DNA of 64,000 nucleotides from Phytophthora hibernalis. Taxonomy: Eukaryota > Oomycota > Peronosporomycetes > Peronosporales > Peronosporaceae. Made by a program: the position numbers and the translations under genes. Location: contig JAAKBF010000048.1 in NCBI GenBank assembly GCA_012656075.1, positions 1 to 64,000 on the forward strand. Reading direction: 5' to 3'. Below the pieces are notes generated by a model. It was not told the DNA's origin. It was given only the letters and a program-made list of their open reading frames with translations, and ran no database searches. Of the stretch, positions 31,594 to 42,600 are shown piece after piece (position 1 is the stretch's first letter; each line of letters starts with the position of its first letter).

Positions 31594-32640
31594 TTAGGGA
31601 CGGATATCCATGTTGGTCGAGCTCTGCGTACCCGGTTCTTTGCTCTGCACGACGTCGTTCATCCAGTTGGAGAGTTCGTGGGCGAGGACGCTGGCCTTGG
31701 TCTTCTGCACGTTGTGGCCGCCCTTGGCGAACGCGAGGCGCGGGCCTGGATGGCAAGCGGCGCTCACGTTCAGGAAGATTTCCTCCTCGATGAGCGCGTC
31801 ATCTTTCGCCCAGGCCAGGAAACTCGGCAGCGATCGGCTCTTCTCCAAGTGCCGCGCGAACAAGCGAAAATCTGCCGTCGCACAGCGGACGATGCCCGCT
31901 GTAAAGTAGTCTGGCAGGTTGCTGTCCGGGAACTTGAACGACTTGATGTAGAGCTGCCGCACGAGGTACTTGGACAGGTTCTCAACGACTGGTACTCGGG
32001 AACGCAGCATTTGCCATAGTAGATCGTTGGCGCGGGGACTCAGTGCCTGATGCGGTCGATGGCCAGCTCCAGAAAGAAGTACCAGTCCCTTGATGGCGAT
32101 CTGCTGCTTGTCGGCGTTGATCCCCGTGAAATGCACCGCTGCATGGCCTCCGAACGAATGACCCAGCACGAAAACGTTGTCGGTGTCGGTCAGCACAGTT
32201 TTCATCGCCTGGTACGTGAGGTGCACGGATGGCACGGCACTGATGTGTTCGTAGTAGTTGGTCGTGTCCAGGATGGTCGATCCTGCGAAACCCGGCAAGT
32301 TGATGCCGACCACACGCACACCACGTTCGTTCAGCATTGGAATGAGATGTCGAAAGTCTCGGTACGTCCCTGGAGCGCCATGGATCAGCACCAACGTCGG
32401 AGTGGCAGCAGTCAACTCCTCAGGCTTCACGTCAATGTACTCGATCTTGCACTTGTCATCCACGTCGATAAGCGAAGGTTCTGGTAGCGGTGGGGGCGAA
32501 GGACGTCGTGGCTTAATGGAGAACGCCACAGCATTTCTCTGCTGAGGGACCAGCAGAAAAGTACTCGGAGTTCTCCTTCCCAACATTGCACCACCTCGCG
32601 ACCTTGCAACACGGCGAGAAGCTCCTACCACCGCCTTCAT
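31594..32640 (-). CDS. alpha/beta hydrolase, paralogue 1
   Basis: 348 residues from MKAVVGASRRVARSRG (basic start, possible organelle targeting). After PRRPSPPPLPEPSLIDVDD come LVLIHGAPGTYRDFRHLIP (oxyanion HG), GINLPGFAGST, the nucleophile elbow VLGHSFGGHA, the acid AWAKDDALIEEE and the base FAKGGHNVQKT. So Ser, Asp and His are all present. A longer in-frame start at 32787 exists but overlaps the neighbouring copy. Substrate not predictable. Head-to-head with a truncated paralogue and followed by a full one, so the locus arose by local duplication. Confidence 0.85.
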   Translation of the reverse strand: MKAVVGASRRVARSRGGAMLGRRTPSTFLLVPQQRNAVAFSIKPRRPSPPPLPEPSLIDVDDKCKIEYIDVKPEELTAATPTLVLIHGAPGTYRDFRHLIPMLNERGVRVVGINLPGFAGSTILDTTNYYEHISAVPSVHLTYQAMKTVLTDTDNVFVLGHSFGGHAAVHFTGINADKQQIAIKGLVLLSGAGHRPHQALSPRANDLLWQMLRSRVPVVENLSKYLVRQLYIKSFKFPDSNLPDYFTAGIVRCATADFRLFARHLEKSRSLPSFLAWAKDDALIEEEIFLNVSAACHPGPRLAFAKGGHNVQKTKASVLAHELSNWMNDVVQSKEPGTQSSTNMDIRP

Positions 32641-32729
32641 CTCCAGCTCACCACGTCCGTACTTGGTCTCCAGTTCCCGAATGGTTGCAAGGATGGTGAC
32701 GGTCAGAGGTCTCACGTGCATAATCCAAA

Positions 32730-33455
32730 GTGTTGAGTCGACACCACGTCGGACTTGGTGTATCATGCTGCGACGCGTTCCTCGCACTCGGTTGCTGTCG
32801 TCCTGCTGACTTGGCGTACGAGGCAGTAAAGACGCTCTGCGACGGACAGGAAGGAAGTGGCAACGTGTTCCTGGTGGGTCACTCGTTCGGAGCGCACACG
32901 GTGATCAACATGGCCACGTTGCTCGCAGCTGGGAGAGAATGCAGAGCACTCAAGATTCAAGGGATGGCGTTGCTGGCACCCGCTGGTTGTAGGCCGCACA
33001 AAGTGCTACGACCTCGAGAAAGTGCGATGGTCGTGAATTTGCTGCGTCTGAAGAACCCAGTGGTCTCTGCATTGACACCACCCTTCATCAAGGCAGTCTA
33101 CACGAAGCTGCTGGGATTTCCCAATGACCAGTCTTCAGGACACTACATTGCGGGTCTTGTCCGAGCTGGAACGACTGACTTTAAGGTGATTCGCGAGCAA
33201 GTGAATACGCTCACGGAGTTGAAGCTTCCGTCACTTGTTGCTTGGTCGCAGAACGACGAGTTCATGGAGGAAGACATTCCGATTGAGCTCGCGAGATTGT
33301 GTTATCCTGGTCCGCGTCTCGCATTTGCGAGTGGAGCGCACAACGTGCAAAAGACTCGTGCTGAGCAAATTGCAGATGCGATGAGCAAGTGGATTGAAGA
33401 GGTCTTAGCTGAAAAGAACGAAGGAGAGCAACAACCAACACAGCAACTGCCTTAG
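32730..33455 (+). pseudogene. alpha/beta hydrolase, paralogue 2, N-terminally truncated
   Basis: Homology to the neighbours begins abruptly near 32815 (LAYEAVKTLCDGQEG) and continues through FLVGHSFGAHTVINMATLL, LLAPAGCRPHKVLRPRES, AWSQNDEFMEEDI and FASGAHNVQKTRAEQI to a stop at 33453. The HGAPG oxyanion strand and everything before it are missing. No ATG lies at the start of the frame. The catalytic Ser, Asp and His are kept. Either a pseudogene cut by the inversion that created the head-to-head pair, or a gene with an unseen 5' exon. Closer in sequence to paralogue 3 than to paralogue 1. Confidence 0.7.
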
Positions 33456-33945
33456 CACCGATGTGGCAATTTAAGGTGGGATCAATTTAGTTCGGCTAGC
33501 AGTCAGATGCTGTATCTGTTCATGGACTGCTTTGAAGTCTGTAGACGTACTAGTTTTTGTTGGGCTTCTTTGGAGCTCACAATGAGGTCCCAGAAGAAAT
33601 CTCGATATTGTGCTCTACGCCTGCACTTTTTGGGCGTGGTGATACGCCGCCATCGCAAAGAAGTCGAAACATCTTTTCGAGAAGACCGCCGAGGAAGAGG
33701 AAATAGTGGTTCCCATAGCTCATTTTGTACGCTGTGAACGTTGACGGTGTGGTGAAGAACTCCATTTGCAGCTAAGCTTACCTCAGGGATATCTTGAGAT
33801 GACGAGCGTGCTTAGGTTGTTTGTGATAAGAAAGCCCAGCAAGCTTTTATTTCTGGTGGTGCGTAGGTATTCACGAATAGGAATGAAAAACAGGTCACCA
33901 CGCTGACATGCTCAGTTGGTGCGCTGTAGCGAGTTAGTAAGTGTG
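33456..33945. other. intergenic between hydrolase paralogues
   Basis: No gene. A TTTCAG just after the ATG of paralogue 3 (near 33986) could be an intron acceptor if that gene has an upstream exon. Confidence 0.4.
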
Positions 33946-34971
33946 ATGGCACCCGTCACATACTTTCACTTCATACCTTGTTTCAGATCTCCGAGGGTTA
34001 TACACGAGCCTCGTCCACCTCCACCACCACTTCCAGACCCCAAGTATCTTCAAATCGATGACATCTGCAAGATTGAATACGTCGAAGTTGAGCCAAGTGA
34101 TAGATCTCAAGTAAAAAACAATGAGCCTGTTACGATCGTGATGGTTCATGGTGCACCTGGAAGTTTCCGAGACTACCGGTACGTCATTCCGCTGCTGGCC
34201 GAGCAACAACCAAGCCGTCGCCTCATAGGTATCAACCTCCCGGGTTACCAGGGCTCTGCGGTGGAGAAAGCTCACTACCTTGACACAGTTTGCGCTCTCC
34301 GTACCGCTGAGTTAGTTTTACAGGCAGTTCGGCAGCTTTGCCCCTCGAACGAAAATGGTGACAGAAACGTATTCTTCATGGGTCATTCTTTCGGTGCACA
34401 CACGGTGATCAACATGGCCGCAATGAACGAGACTCAACGAACTGCTGGCGAAGCTGTCAACGTTCTTCGAATTTGTGGAATTGCGGTGTTAGCACCGGCA
34501 GGTTGCGTCCCCCAACGAATGGTGAAAGAGATACCAATCAAGATGGTGGTCATGCTGCTCAGATCCCGTAACGCTGTTGTTCATCGCTTTGCAACCCGTT
34601 TTGTCAAGTACCTGTACACTGAAATCCTCGGCTTTCCGAGGAGAACGCCGACATCTTCATGCGTATCGGCAATAATGCGAGCAGGTACAACAAAATTCCC
34701 ATTAATCCGAACTCAGGTCAATCTGCTAAAGGAAGCCAAAGTGCCTGTGTTTGTTGCATGGGCACTCGACGATGTCCTTGTCGAGCCTGCAATCCCCGAA
34801 GAACTCGGCAAGCTCTCTCATGGAGGCCCACGCCTCGAATTTGCTGGTGGCGGACACAATATCCAAAAGACTCGAGTTGAACAAATCACAGCAGCCTTGT
34901 CTTCATGGATCTCGTCCATCTTGAGCGGATGCAACTCCGTTGAGCTTGGGATGACCCAGCATTTCCCGTAG
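33946..34971 (+). CDS. alpha/beta hydrolase, paralogue 3
   Basis: 341 residues, intact. PRPPPPPLPDPKYLQIDD, VTIVMVHGAPGSFRDYRYVI, GINLPGYQGS, elbow FFMGHSFGAHTVINMAAMNE, VLAPAGCVPQRM, acid AWALDDVLVEPAI, base FAGGGHNIQKTRVEQI. Full catalytic set. ATG at 33946 is the first Met; the lack of the basic N-terminus found in paralogue 1 leaves room for an upstream exon. Not secreted by appearance. Confidence 0.85.
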   Translation: MAPVTYFHFIPCFRSPRVIHEPRPPPPPLPDPKYLQIDDICKIEYVEVEPSDRSQVKNNEPVTIVMVHGAPGSFRDYRYVIPLLAEQQPSRRLIGINLPGYQGSAVEKAHYLDTVCALRTAELVLQAVRQLCPSNENGDRNVFFMGHSFGAHTVINMAAMNETQRTAGEAVNVLRICGIAVLAPAGCVPQRMVKEIPIKMVVMLLRSRNAVVHRFATRFVKYLYTEILGFPRRTPTSSCVSAIMRAGTTKFPLIRTQVNLLKEAKVPVFVAWALDDVLVEPAIPEELGKLSHGGPRLEFAGGGHNIQKTRVEQITAALSSWISSILSGCNSVELGMTQHFP

Positions 34972-35392
34972 AATAAATCGAATTTTGAATAAAATTGACA
35001 CAGGCTACGAGTGTTTGTCCATTGTCTTCCGAAAAAAACTGGAAGGTGCCCCAAACTGTAGTTATTCCCTTGAAATGATGTGGAAGATCACCCGAGCATA
35101 TTTCTTCAGGCCGGGGCTGGTGGCATTTCCTTAGAAAATGCCATTCACCCCGACACCTCCATATTTTCCAAACCCGTTCAGGCGCATTCGGCTCGAGCTG
35201 CGAAATTACTCTGTTTAGCAGCAACACCTCTCCGACAGTTTTGATACTGCGCTCTCTGATAAAGTCGACCAAGTTCTCACATCAAGTAATTGGTTGATCG
35301 AGTGAAAGATATGCTAATAGGTTACATCAAATCGCTGTTCTCAAACTCCATTGTACCATTACTCCTTGAAAATAAAATGACGGTGTCGGCAA
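34972..35392. other. intergenic between convergent genes
   Basis: No gene. A palindromic stretch around TGGCATTTCC / GGAAAATGCCA at about 35120-35142 forms a short hairpin. Frames here are short. Confidence 0.45.
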
Positions 35393-36719
35393 CTAACTTT
35401 CAGCTACTACTGTAGTACGTGGTATTTTCTCATCATTCATTCCTCGCAGTAACTGGTCCTCGACGTTGTTATTGAAAACAGTAACCTTGCTCTCCCACGT
35501 ATCAACGCCCATCTCGAGACTGGGCCATCTTGTTAAGTCGATAGTTGACATGTCTTCTCGGATCGTAGCCTCCCGGTGGGTCTGCATCGCTGTTGTAGGC
35601 CCGGAAGTTGAATGATTTCCTCGCATAATAACCGAATGATTTGTTTCTACGAACGCAATCGAGTCCAACCCGAAAATTGGCTCAATCAGAGTGTGTCTAA
35701 TGAACACCGCCCGATGTTTCTCGACGTACTTCCGAGATACCTCGCGCATGACGATACGTAATTCGATTCCGTCAAAATCAAAAGCGACGCACCAACTTCT
35801 GCAGTAAAGTTCTGTAAGTACACCAGCATTTAGATACCACACAATTTACTAGCCTACAAAAATGAAGCGCACCTGCAGAAAAATACTTCCACGTCCTTTC
35901 TGGGATTGCTTTCTCCACCCCAAATGACTTCCTCGGTTTGATGACGGTTAAAAGGAAAAGGATGCTTGTCCAGAAACTCCACAAAGACCCCTTCTACCCT
36001 GCGCTTGCCTGTATTGTTTCTTCTTCCGGGGCATGGGAGTTTATTCATCCCCACACGCTCGAAGAAACCATCCACCCCACTGTACACGTCGTCCATCCCT
36101 CTCATGAGCTCGTCAAAAACAGTTCCGTTGTTCAGCGGTGGAGTTACTCCGCTCGCGTTTACTCGATGCTGCCTGATTAGGTCCTTGGATGACGAAACCA
36201 AATCTTCTCTCAACCTCCTCTTGAAAAATCGTTGCAGTGACTTGGCCTGTTGCATATGCAACGTCACAGCTTCTCGCAGTTTGGCATTCTCCTCCTCACT
36301 GCTTTGACGGAGCATCGACTGTCGACCTGCAATTTTCTCCCACCTCTGTCTTGTGACCAGCCTGAGCCTGGAGCACAAACTTGGGGGTGATAATTTCGAA
36401 TTAGGCAACGTCGAGAGTTCCCCCGCCACCCTTTTGAGTCGCTCGAGTTCTGTCGAAAGTTGCTTGACGACTTCACGCAGAGTCCTTTGCGTCGTTGTCT
36501 TCACGGTTTCTTCTTCTCTTGTGGTTGTTTCTTTGGGGAACTAACGGAGGTGGCACAATTTGGTGAAGATATCGCTGGCGGACCTGGGGGTGGTTGGTAG
36601 ACAGCTGCTACATGTACTTTTACGGCGCTAGCATTATCTTCCATCGTATCGCAGTCAACAAGGAATGCTAGCATTGACCACTCGTCAATCGAGAAATCAT
36701 CATCAGTCATGGAAGACAT
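35393..36719 (-). CDS. M96 mating-specific-like protein (coiled-coil / START-like type), frame breaks
   Basis: Reads MSSMTDDDFSIDEWSMLAFL (acidic N-terminus), then a basic leucine-zipper-like stretch (RTLREVVKQLSTELERLKRV), a linker LMRGMDDVYSGVDGFFERVG, CPGRRNN, HPFPFNRHQTEEVIW, and after a 61-bp intron (35872-35812) ELYCRSWCVAFDFDGIELRI and REVSRKYVEKHRAVFIRHTL. This order is that of the large Phytophthora family usually annotated as M96 mating-specific. Frame breaks near 36510 and in TTTTT at about 35880 are each one base. The C-terminus ends at TAG 35393. Function unknown in the family. The family name is from recall of domain order, so moderately sure. Confidence 0.5.
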
Positions 36720-36800
36720 GAATCGATCGCTTTTCAGTGGTCGCGAGTTCTTTGAAAGTGAGCTGTAGGATTGAAACTCACCGAGTGAAATCAAGATAGT

Positions 36801-37430
36801 TTATAATGACACAATACGGTAGATATTACTGAAGTAATACATGTAACCCATCCTTGTGGTATACCACAAGATTGTCCCGCTAAAGCTGGTTTCAATGTCG
36901 TATGATGGTTCATGTTGCAGCGGATGTTCCAAGATATGTTGGAAACTGGAATATGGCGATCTCAGCGAATACCGAAAAGTCTTAGTCGTGATTTCCACAC
37001 AATCTTCAATAATGAAGACCCTTCGATCTCGTTCAGTATACTTTCGCATCACAGTACTCATCGTGACACGGAACTCCAATCCCTTCATAGAAAACGCGAA
37101 GGACACGCTCCTCATACGTGTATTCTCGTCGACATTCAATTCCTGTACAGACATGAATATTCAGTCATCCCTTCGCTTCATGAAAATCACTCAATAGTCC
37201 AGCCTCACCTGCAGAAAGAGGAGCCTGTTATCTCCATGTTGGTGTTTTTCTGGGTTCCAGATCATCTTTGCAGTCTCCTGAATGTCGAATGGCACTGCAT
37301 AATTATCCAGAAACTGCACCGCCAACCCCTTGGTCAATCTGTTGTTCGGTCTGTTGTTTCTCCGTCCAGGGCACGGCAGGAGGTGAATCCTCCTGTTCAT
37401 GAAGTCATCCACGCCCTGATGCAAGCGTGC
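36801..37430 (-). pseudogene. partial second copy of the M96-like gene
   Basis: Begins at the GVDDF..CPGRRNN segment with no N-terminal half, keeps AVPFDIQETAKMIWNPE, and a 66-bp GT..AG intron (37208-37143) whose removal joins LLFLQ to ELNVDENTRM. Continues FAFSMKGLEFRVTMSTVMRK and YTERDRRVFIIEDCVEI, then loses similarity. Same intron position as its neighbour. A 5'-truncated tandem relic. Confidence 0.6.
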
Positions 37431-38081
37431 TTACTAGTACATGTAGCTGGATATGGCCGTGCTGAACTTGTGACGTGAGCGGGTCTGTACAGAATAACAC
37501 TGTACAACCCGGATTGGTTACCGCAACCATAAGCAATGGTCGCTTTAGGCAATCTGAGACATGTATGGTTGCTTTTAGGGATTTTAAAATTACGGGTGTA
37601 ATATTATATAAATAAATTTCAAAATTTCTATCATCGTCTTAGGTACGTAATTCATACCTTACACATTTCCATAGGTACGATTCAGTTATGTACGACCAGC
37701 CCGGAGCCTTTCATTTCCGACGAGTTCTAGAAGTGTAACGGGCTCCTTTCCCTTGGCTTTCGCTAGTCTGTAGTTACATATGTAGGTGGATCTATATAGG
37801 TTGAAATTGAATGTAGATACGAAGACACGGCTAGCGTGTGCTTCGTGCCATTCTCTGATTGGTTGAAAGTGGAGAGCCATTTCAGCCAATAGGATGACAG
37901 TTAGCATTTGAGTGGGCCCTCTCCTAAATCAGAGTTTACTTTGCCACAAAGTCCATACTACGACTCAGTCTTCTGAGTCTCCCGACGCTTCCTCGCATCT
38001 ATAGTGCAAGCTAGATAACGGACACACCTGGCCCGTTATACCTGGTAGCACTTTGTAGTCCTTCCAACGACCAAGATCAAG
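37431..38081. other. upstream flank of gypsy element 1, possible 5' LTR remnant
   Basis: No gene. The AT-rich stretch from about 37490 (TGTACAGAATAAC) to about 38040 ends just before TGGTAGCAC (38043), which could be a tRNA primer-binding site 39 nt before the gag ATG. No matching 3' LTR is found in the window, so the LTR call is tentative. Confidence 0.3.
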
Positions 38082-39048
38082 ATGAGTCAAGTATTGGAGC
38101 CTAAAGGTATCGGGGTAACCCTGGAGCATGAAAGCTTTCCCCACCTCACGCGGATTGAGTGGGAAGCTCTCCATCGCCTCGCCGATGTGACCGGCGAGGC
38201 CGTCATCGCCACGCTGCTGAGTTCGGCGACCGCAGAATCACAGCGTCAAGCTGCCCAAGAGTTCATGGAACGCGAGCTCGCCGAAGCAAAACGGCGGGAA
38301 CAGACCCCCTCGCGTTCCACGAAGGAGATGTCATCAAGATCGAGACGTCCGCGTATTCCGGAGTCGGACAAGATCGCCTCCCGCTGAATCGCTGGTTTCG
38401 AGAGATCGACAGGGCGATTGCCTCAAGACTGCTCGAGGCCGAGTCAGCGAAGCTGAACTTCTTGCTGTCGCGACTGGCCGACAAAGCCAAAGAGTGGGCG
38501 CTTGGCCGACTCGTAGTCGACGCCGCTGCGTTTCCGACTCTGGACGCTATCCAGAGTGACTTGCGTCTTGCGTTCGAGCCCCCGCAAGATGAGTCCCGGA
38601 TGCGCGCGAGCTTCTTCGTGCACCGGCAAGGGAAAATGTCGATGCGCGACTACGTCCAGAAGACACGCCACTTGATTTCGTGTATCATAACGAATTCCGT
38701 CGACGTGCCGTCTCAAGTTCATGTCTTCATCTTCGGAATGCGTGAGGATCGCGATACTGCCTCACGCGAGCGGAGCCGAAGACCATCGAGGCTGCCTTCG
38801 CCCTCGCGCTGCGCGAGGACTACACGGTCGCATCTTCATTTGCGCGGGCGCTGACGCCCAAGGCTCGGGTGTCGGAACCCGAGCCTATGGAGATTGACGC
38901 TATTGAGGCGGAGTTGAGGTTATGCTCTACCTCGACTTCTCGGCGCTCTCGTGACAGCAACAACAGTGGTCGTCAGCTGACGTGCTTTCTTTGTCGCAAG
39001 TCAGGTCACCGTGCAGCAGTGTGCCGAGCACCGGCCCCTGAGCGTTGA
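38082..39048 (+). pseudogene. gag of gypsy element 1
   Basis: ATG at 38082 opens MSQVLEPKGIGVTLEHESF. It shifts near 38330 to the frame with SGVGQDRLPLNRWFREIDRA, LSRLADKAKEWALGRLV and MSMRDYVQKTRHLISCI, and shifts again near 38770. It ends with the C-x2-C-x4-H-x4-C knuckle CFLCRKSGHRAAVC at 38983-39024. Capsid-like helical content as in gypsy gag. At least two frame breaks. Confidence 0.7.
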
Positions 39049-39150
39049 GGCCATCGGACATCCCGATGACAACTTCTCGGTCGCCCACCCAAACTACTGG
39101 CTGGAATGGAGGCCCCGGTCCCCGGTGACAACTGGTCCTCCTAGCTCCCC

Positions 39151-41335
39151 GTGCTACATGCACACTTCAATGCCACCACCACGTCGGGCGACAACAGGCT
39201 GATCCTCGTTAGGCTTCACGTTGCCGGCGCGGAGCGCACGCTCCGCGCGCTGCTTGACTCCGGAGCCACGAACAACTTCATTCGTGCGAACTTCCTCTCG
39301 CTCCTTCTGCCGCATGTGCGAGTACGCGAGGGGTTGGGCGAGATCGTCGTTAAGCTAGCTGACGGCAAGCCACACCGAGCTCCTCGCCGAGATGTTACTC
39401 TTCCGTACACATTCGACGGGTTCCGCAGCAATGATGACTTCCTGGTTATCGAGATGAACTATACGTTCGACTGCATCCTCGGAATACCTTGGCTTGTCCT
39501 CTACCAACCAGAGATCGACTGGTTAGCCCGATCGGTTCGGCGTCGGGTTGGGTTGGGTTTGACGTTAGCGAGGTGTTCACTCACCTCCTCGTCGCCCCGA
39601 CGCCCCATGTCTCCGTCGTGGACAAATCCGCCACGATACCACCCCTCCAACGAGCGAGCGATGGCCCTCACTGCCTGGTGTGTGCGACATCCGTCGCGGA
39701 GTCAGCAAACCACAGCCTCTCGCGAGCGCGCGAGAGTACGACGAACGAGACGGTCGAGCAGCGGCTCCCGTACGCGAATGAGGCGGACGAGCAGCGGCTC
39801 CCGCATGTGAACAACACGGCCGAGCAGCGGCTCCGTACAAGAATGACGTACTCACGCAGGACCCACACCTGCGCGATACCAGCGTGATAGAAAACGAGTT
39901 CCCACGCCTAGAGGAGGGCGAATCGTCATCAAGTGAATCCTCGTCCAGTGACGACGCGACTTCGGCCTCGAGCGTAACCACGAGGTAACTGAGGAAGTCA
40001 AGCACCGGAAGTCAAAACGACGACGACGATTGCGGAGGCGTTCTGGGACACAGAGCGCGCTCCCGCCCACCGAGCTGATCAGCGTGATAGAGTACTCGGA
40101 TGGTTCCACCAACCGAGTACGAGCAGTCGAAGTGGCGAACCCGCCTTGCGACGCGAATGCCATCACGCATCTTCCAGGCCTTTCCTGGAAGCGCTTCCTC
40201 CGCGACTTGAAGTCGGGCGACCTCGAGCAAGTATGTCTGCTCACGAGTGCCGACTCTCCCGCTGTCGACATTAATACAGTCAGTGGGACTGCAACATCGT
40301 CGCGGCCGAAAGCCGCTGATCCCAAGTCATCCCGTGAGGCGCGATTCGTCGCGCAATCATGGAAGCGCTTCAAGCGTGCGGCAACCCTGTGTACTCGCTC
40401 GGCCGCGAGTACGAAGTCGTCTTTCCAGACAAAATCCCAGCAGAGCTGCCTGCGGATCGAGGTGTCCAACATGAAATCGACCTCGTGACCGGCGCGAAGT
40501 ACTGCGTTACACGGCAAGGGCCACTGCCGCGGGACAAAGTGCAGGCGATCGATGTGTTCTTCGAAGGCCGTCACGAAGCAGGTCACGTGCGCGAGAGCAC
40601 TTCACCGCACTCGAGCCCTACCTTCTGTGTGAAGAAGGCGACCGGCGGGTGGTGCATTGTTCACGCGTTCAACAAGCTGAATGACGCCACCATCCCAGCT
40701 CAGACACCGATCCCCAGAAGGGCATGGTGTTGGATTCCATGTCGGGCAGCGTCATCTACAGCGCGATCGATCTGACAGACGGCTTCTATCAGATCCCCAT
40801 GAGGAGCGCTGATGTTTCTCTGACGGCAGTGAGCACTCCGAGCGGCATGCTCCGGGAATGGCTTGTCATGCCTCAGGACCCGAAGAACGCACCCGCGACC
40901 TTCAACCGGATGGTTTCACAAGTCCTCCGTCCGCTCCGCGACTTTGCGCCGATCTACTTCGACGACATCTTCGTCCATAGTCGCGCTGTCGACGTCCATC
41001 TCCGGCACTTGAGACAGGTCTTTCAAGTGATGCGTGAAACAAGCTGTATGCAAACTGGAAACAGTGTGTCTTATGCGCTCCGGAGATTCCAGCGCTTGGC
41101 GGCTACGTCAGTAAGGATGGCGTTCGCGCCGATCCGGAGGTGTCCTCGATTTGTTCTTGGCCAACACCCAAGAACCCGACGGAGCTGCGTCAATGGTTGG
41201 GCCTCGCCAACTATCTTCACAAGTACACGAAGGACTACGCAGGGCTCATCCAGTGCCTCTCGTCATTGCTGAAGAAGGACGCGACTTGGTTATGGCGCCC
41301 TGAACACTAGGATGCGTTTGCCGCTGTGAAGAAGA
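39151..41335 (+). pseudogene. protease and reverse transcriptase of gypsy element 1
   Basis: Aspartic protease: LRALLDSGATNNFIRANFLS (near 39245-39300) and FDCILGIPWLVLYQPEIDW. RT after a low-complexity Glu/Ser linker with repeats of EQRLP (about 39755-39840): HEIDLVTGAKYCVTRQGPLP, SPTFCVKKATGGWCIVHAFN, SAIDLTDGFYQIPM, FNRMVSQVLRPL and the catalytic YFDDIFVHS. Frames change near 40720 and 41060; a stop at 41308 precedes the deletion. Not functional. Confidence 0.75.
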
Positions 41336-41340
41336 GAAGA

Positions 41341-42535
41341 ACATTCTTGCTGACGCACTTTCACGGCGTCCGTACTATGACCCCCGGCGCCTGGGATGTC
41401 ATCAGGGCCTTCCTGATGATGGGGACGACGACGAGGATTGCGCGGTGTGCGAGGCGCTCGGCATCAACTCGATGGTATCGAGTCCGGTGATGCCACTCCG
41501 TCAGCAGATCGCTGACGCGTATGAAGAGGATTCGTTTTGCTCCTCGATCATGACGCATCTGCGCAACCCCTCCGCGAAGACACTGGCGAAATTGACTCGT
41601 CCAACGCGTACGCACATCACGCGCTACGCGCTCGACGATGGTGTATTGACTTACACAATCGACGTGACCGACGCTCCGCGCGTCGTCATTCCGCCGATGA
41701 CGACCTCCGTGCTCGCTTGGTGCATGAGTTCCACGACGCGCCCTCAGGGGGCCACCTGGGCCGCAAAAAGACATTCGCGGCGCACTCGCGCGAGTTCTTC
41801 TGGCCGCGGATGTACAAGTGGATTCGCAAGTGGGTGCGCTCTTGCGAAATATGTCAACGCGTCAAACCGTCAGCGTCCAATCAGGCCCCCTTCGTCCGCT
41901 ACCCATCTCCACGGGTGCGTGGCGATCCGTCAGCATGGACTTTATCTTTGGACTACCCCGAGATGACCAGGGTCAGACAGGCGTCCTGGCCTTCGTCGAT
42001 TGCTTCAGCAAGATGGTTCATCTTGCTCCGGTCGCTGCCCAAGTGACCACCGAGGATTCGGCAGCGCTATTCATCGACCTGGTCTTCCGCCACCATGGAC
42101 TACCGGAGTCCATCGTCTCCGACAGAGATCCTCGCTTCATATCCGCCTTCTGGACGCGGATGTTCGAGCTCCTCGGAACGCGCCTGCTGATGTCGACGGC
42201 GGTCCATCCAGAGACGGATGGGCAAACGGAGCGTGTTAATCGGGTACTGGAGGACGTCCTCCGCAGTTACGCCACGTCGTTCACGTCCTGGAGCTCCTTC
42301 CTGCCGCTTGCAGAATTCGCGCTGAACAATGCGGTTCACGTGTCGACGGGGATGACGCCGTTCTTCGTCAACAATGCGCGACTCTCGCGCGTTCCTGCTC
42401 TCCTTGCCGTCCATCGCGCCGAGGCACCTCCAGGATCCACTCTTGGTGGGGAGGAAACACAGGAGCGCCGAACCACCCGGCGCTGTTATCAAGTGAACCC
42501 CGGACGTCGGATGACGATATGTGAAAGTCCTCTGT
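41341..42535 (+). pseudogene. integrase of gypsy element 1
   Basis: Zinc domain H-x-H..C-x2-C: LVHEFHDAPSGGHLGRKKTF, then SCEICQRVKPS. Catalytic core SMDFIFGLPRDDQGQTGVLA, HHGLPESIVSDRDPRF and HPETDGQTERVNRVLEDVL give the D-D-E triad. A frame shift lies near 41880 between zinc domain and core. The last residues continue into a shifted chromodomain-like stretch. Confidence 0.8.
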
Positions 42536-42600
42536 AACCACGGGTACCCAACTTGGTACGCTGGGTACACCGCCCGACGCCTCACTCAATGGGCTTTGTG

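Larger units (their letters stand above)
38082..42600 (+). mobile_element. Ty3/gypsy element 1, decayed, RNase H deleted
   Basis: Order gag, CCHC knuckle, protease, reverse transcriptase, integrase, broken into several frames. The RT ends at FAAVKK (about 41335) and is joined directly to NILADALSRRPYYD, which normally follows RNase H, so the RNase H domain has been cut out. After integrase, a degraded chromodomain-like stretch (YPTWYAGYTARRLTQWAL in a shifted frame, 42540-42600) suggests a chromovirus. No flanking LTR pair. Confidence 0.8.
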
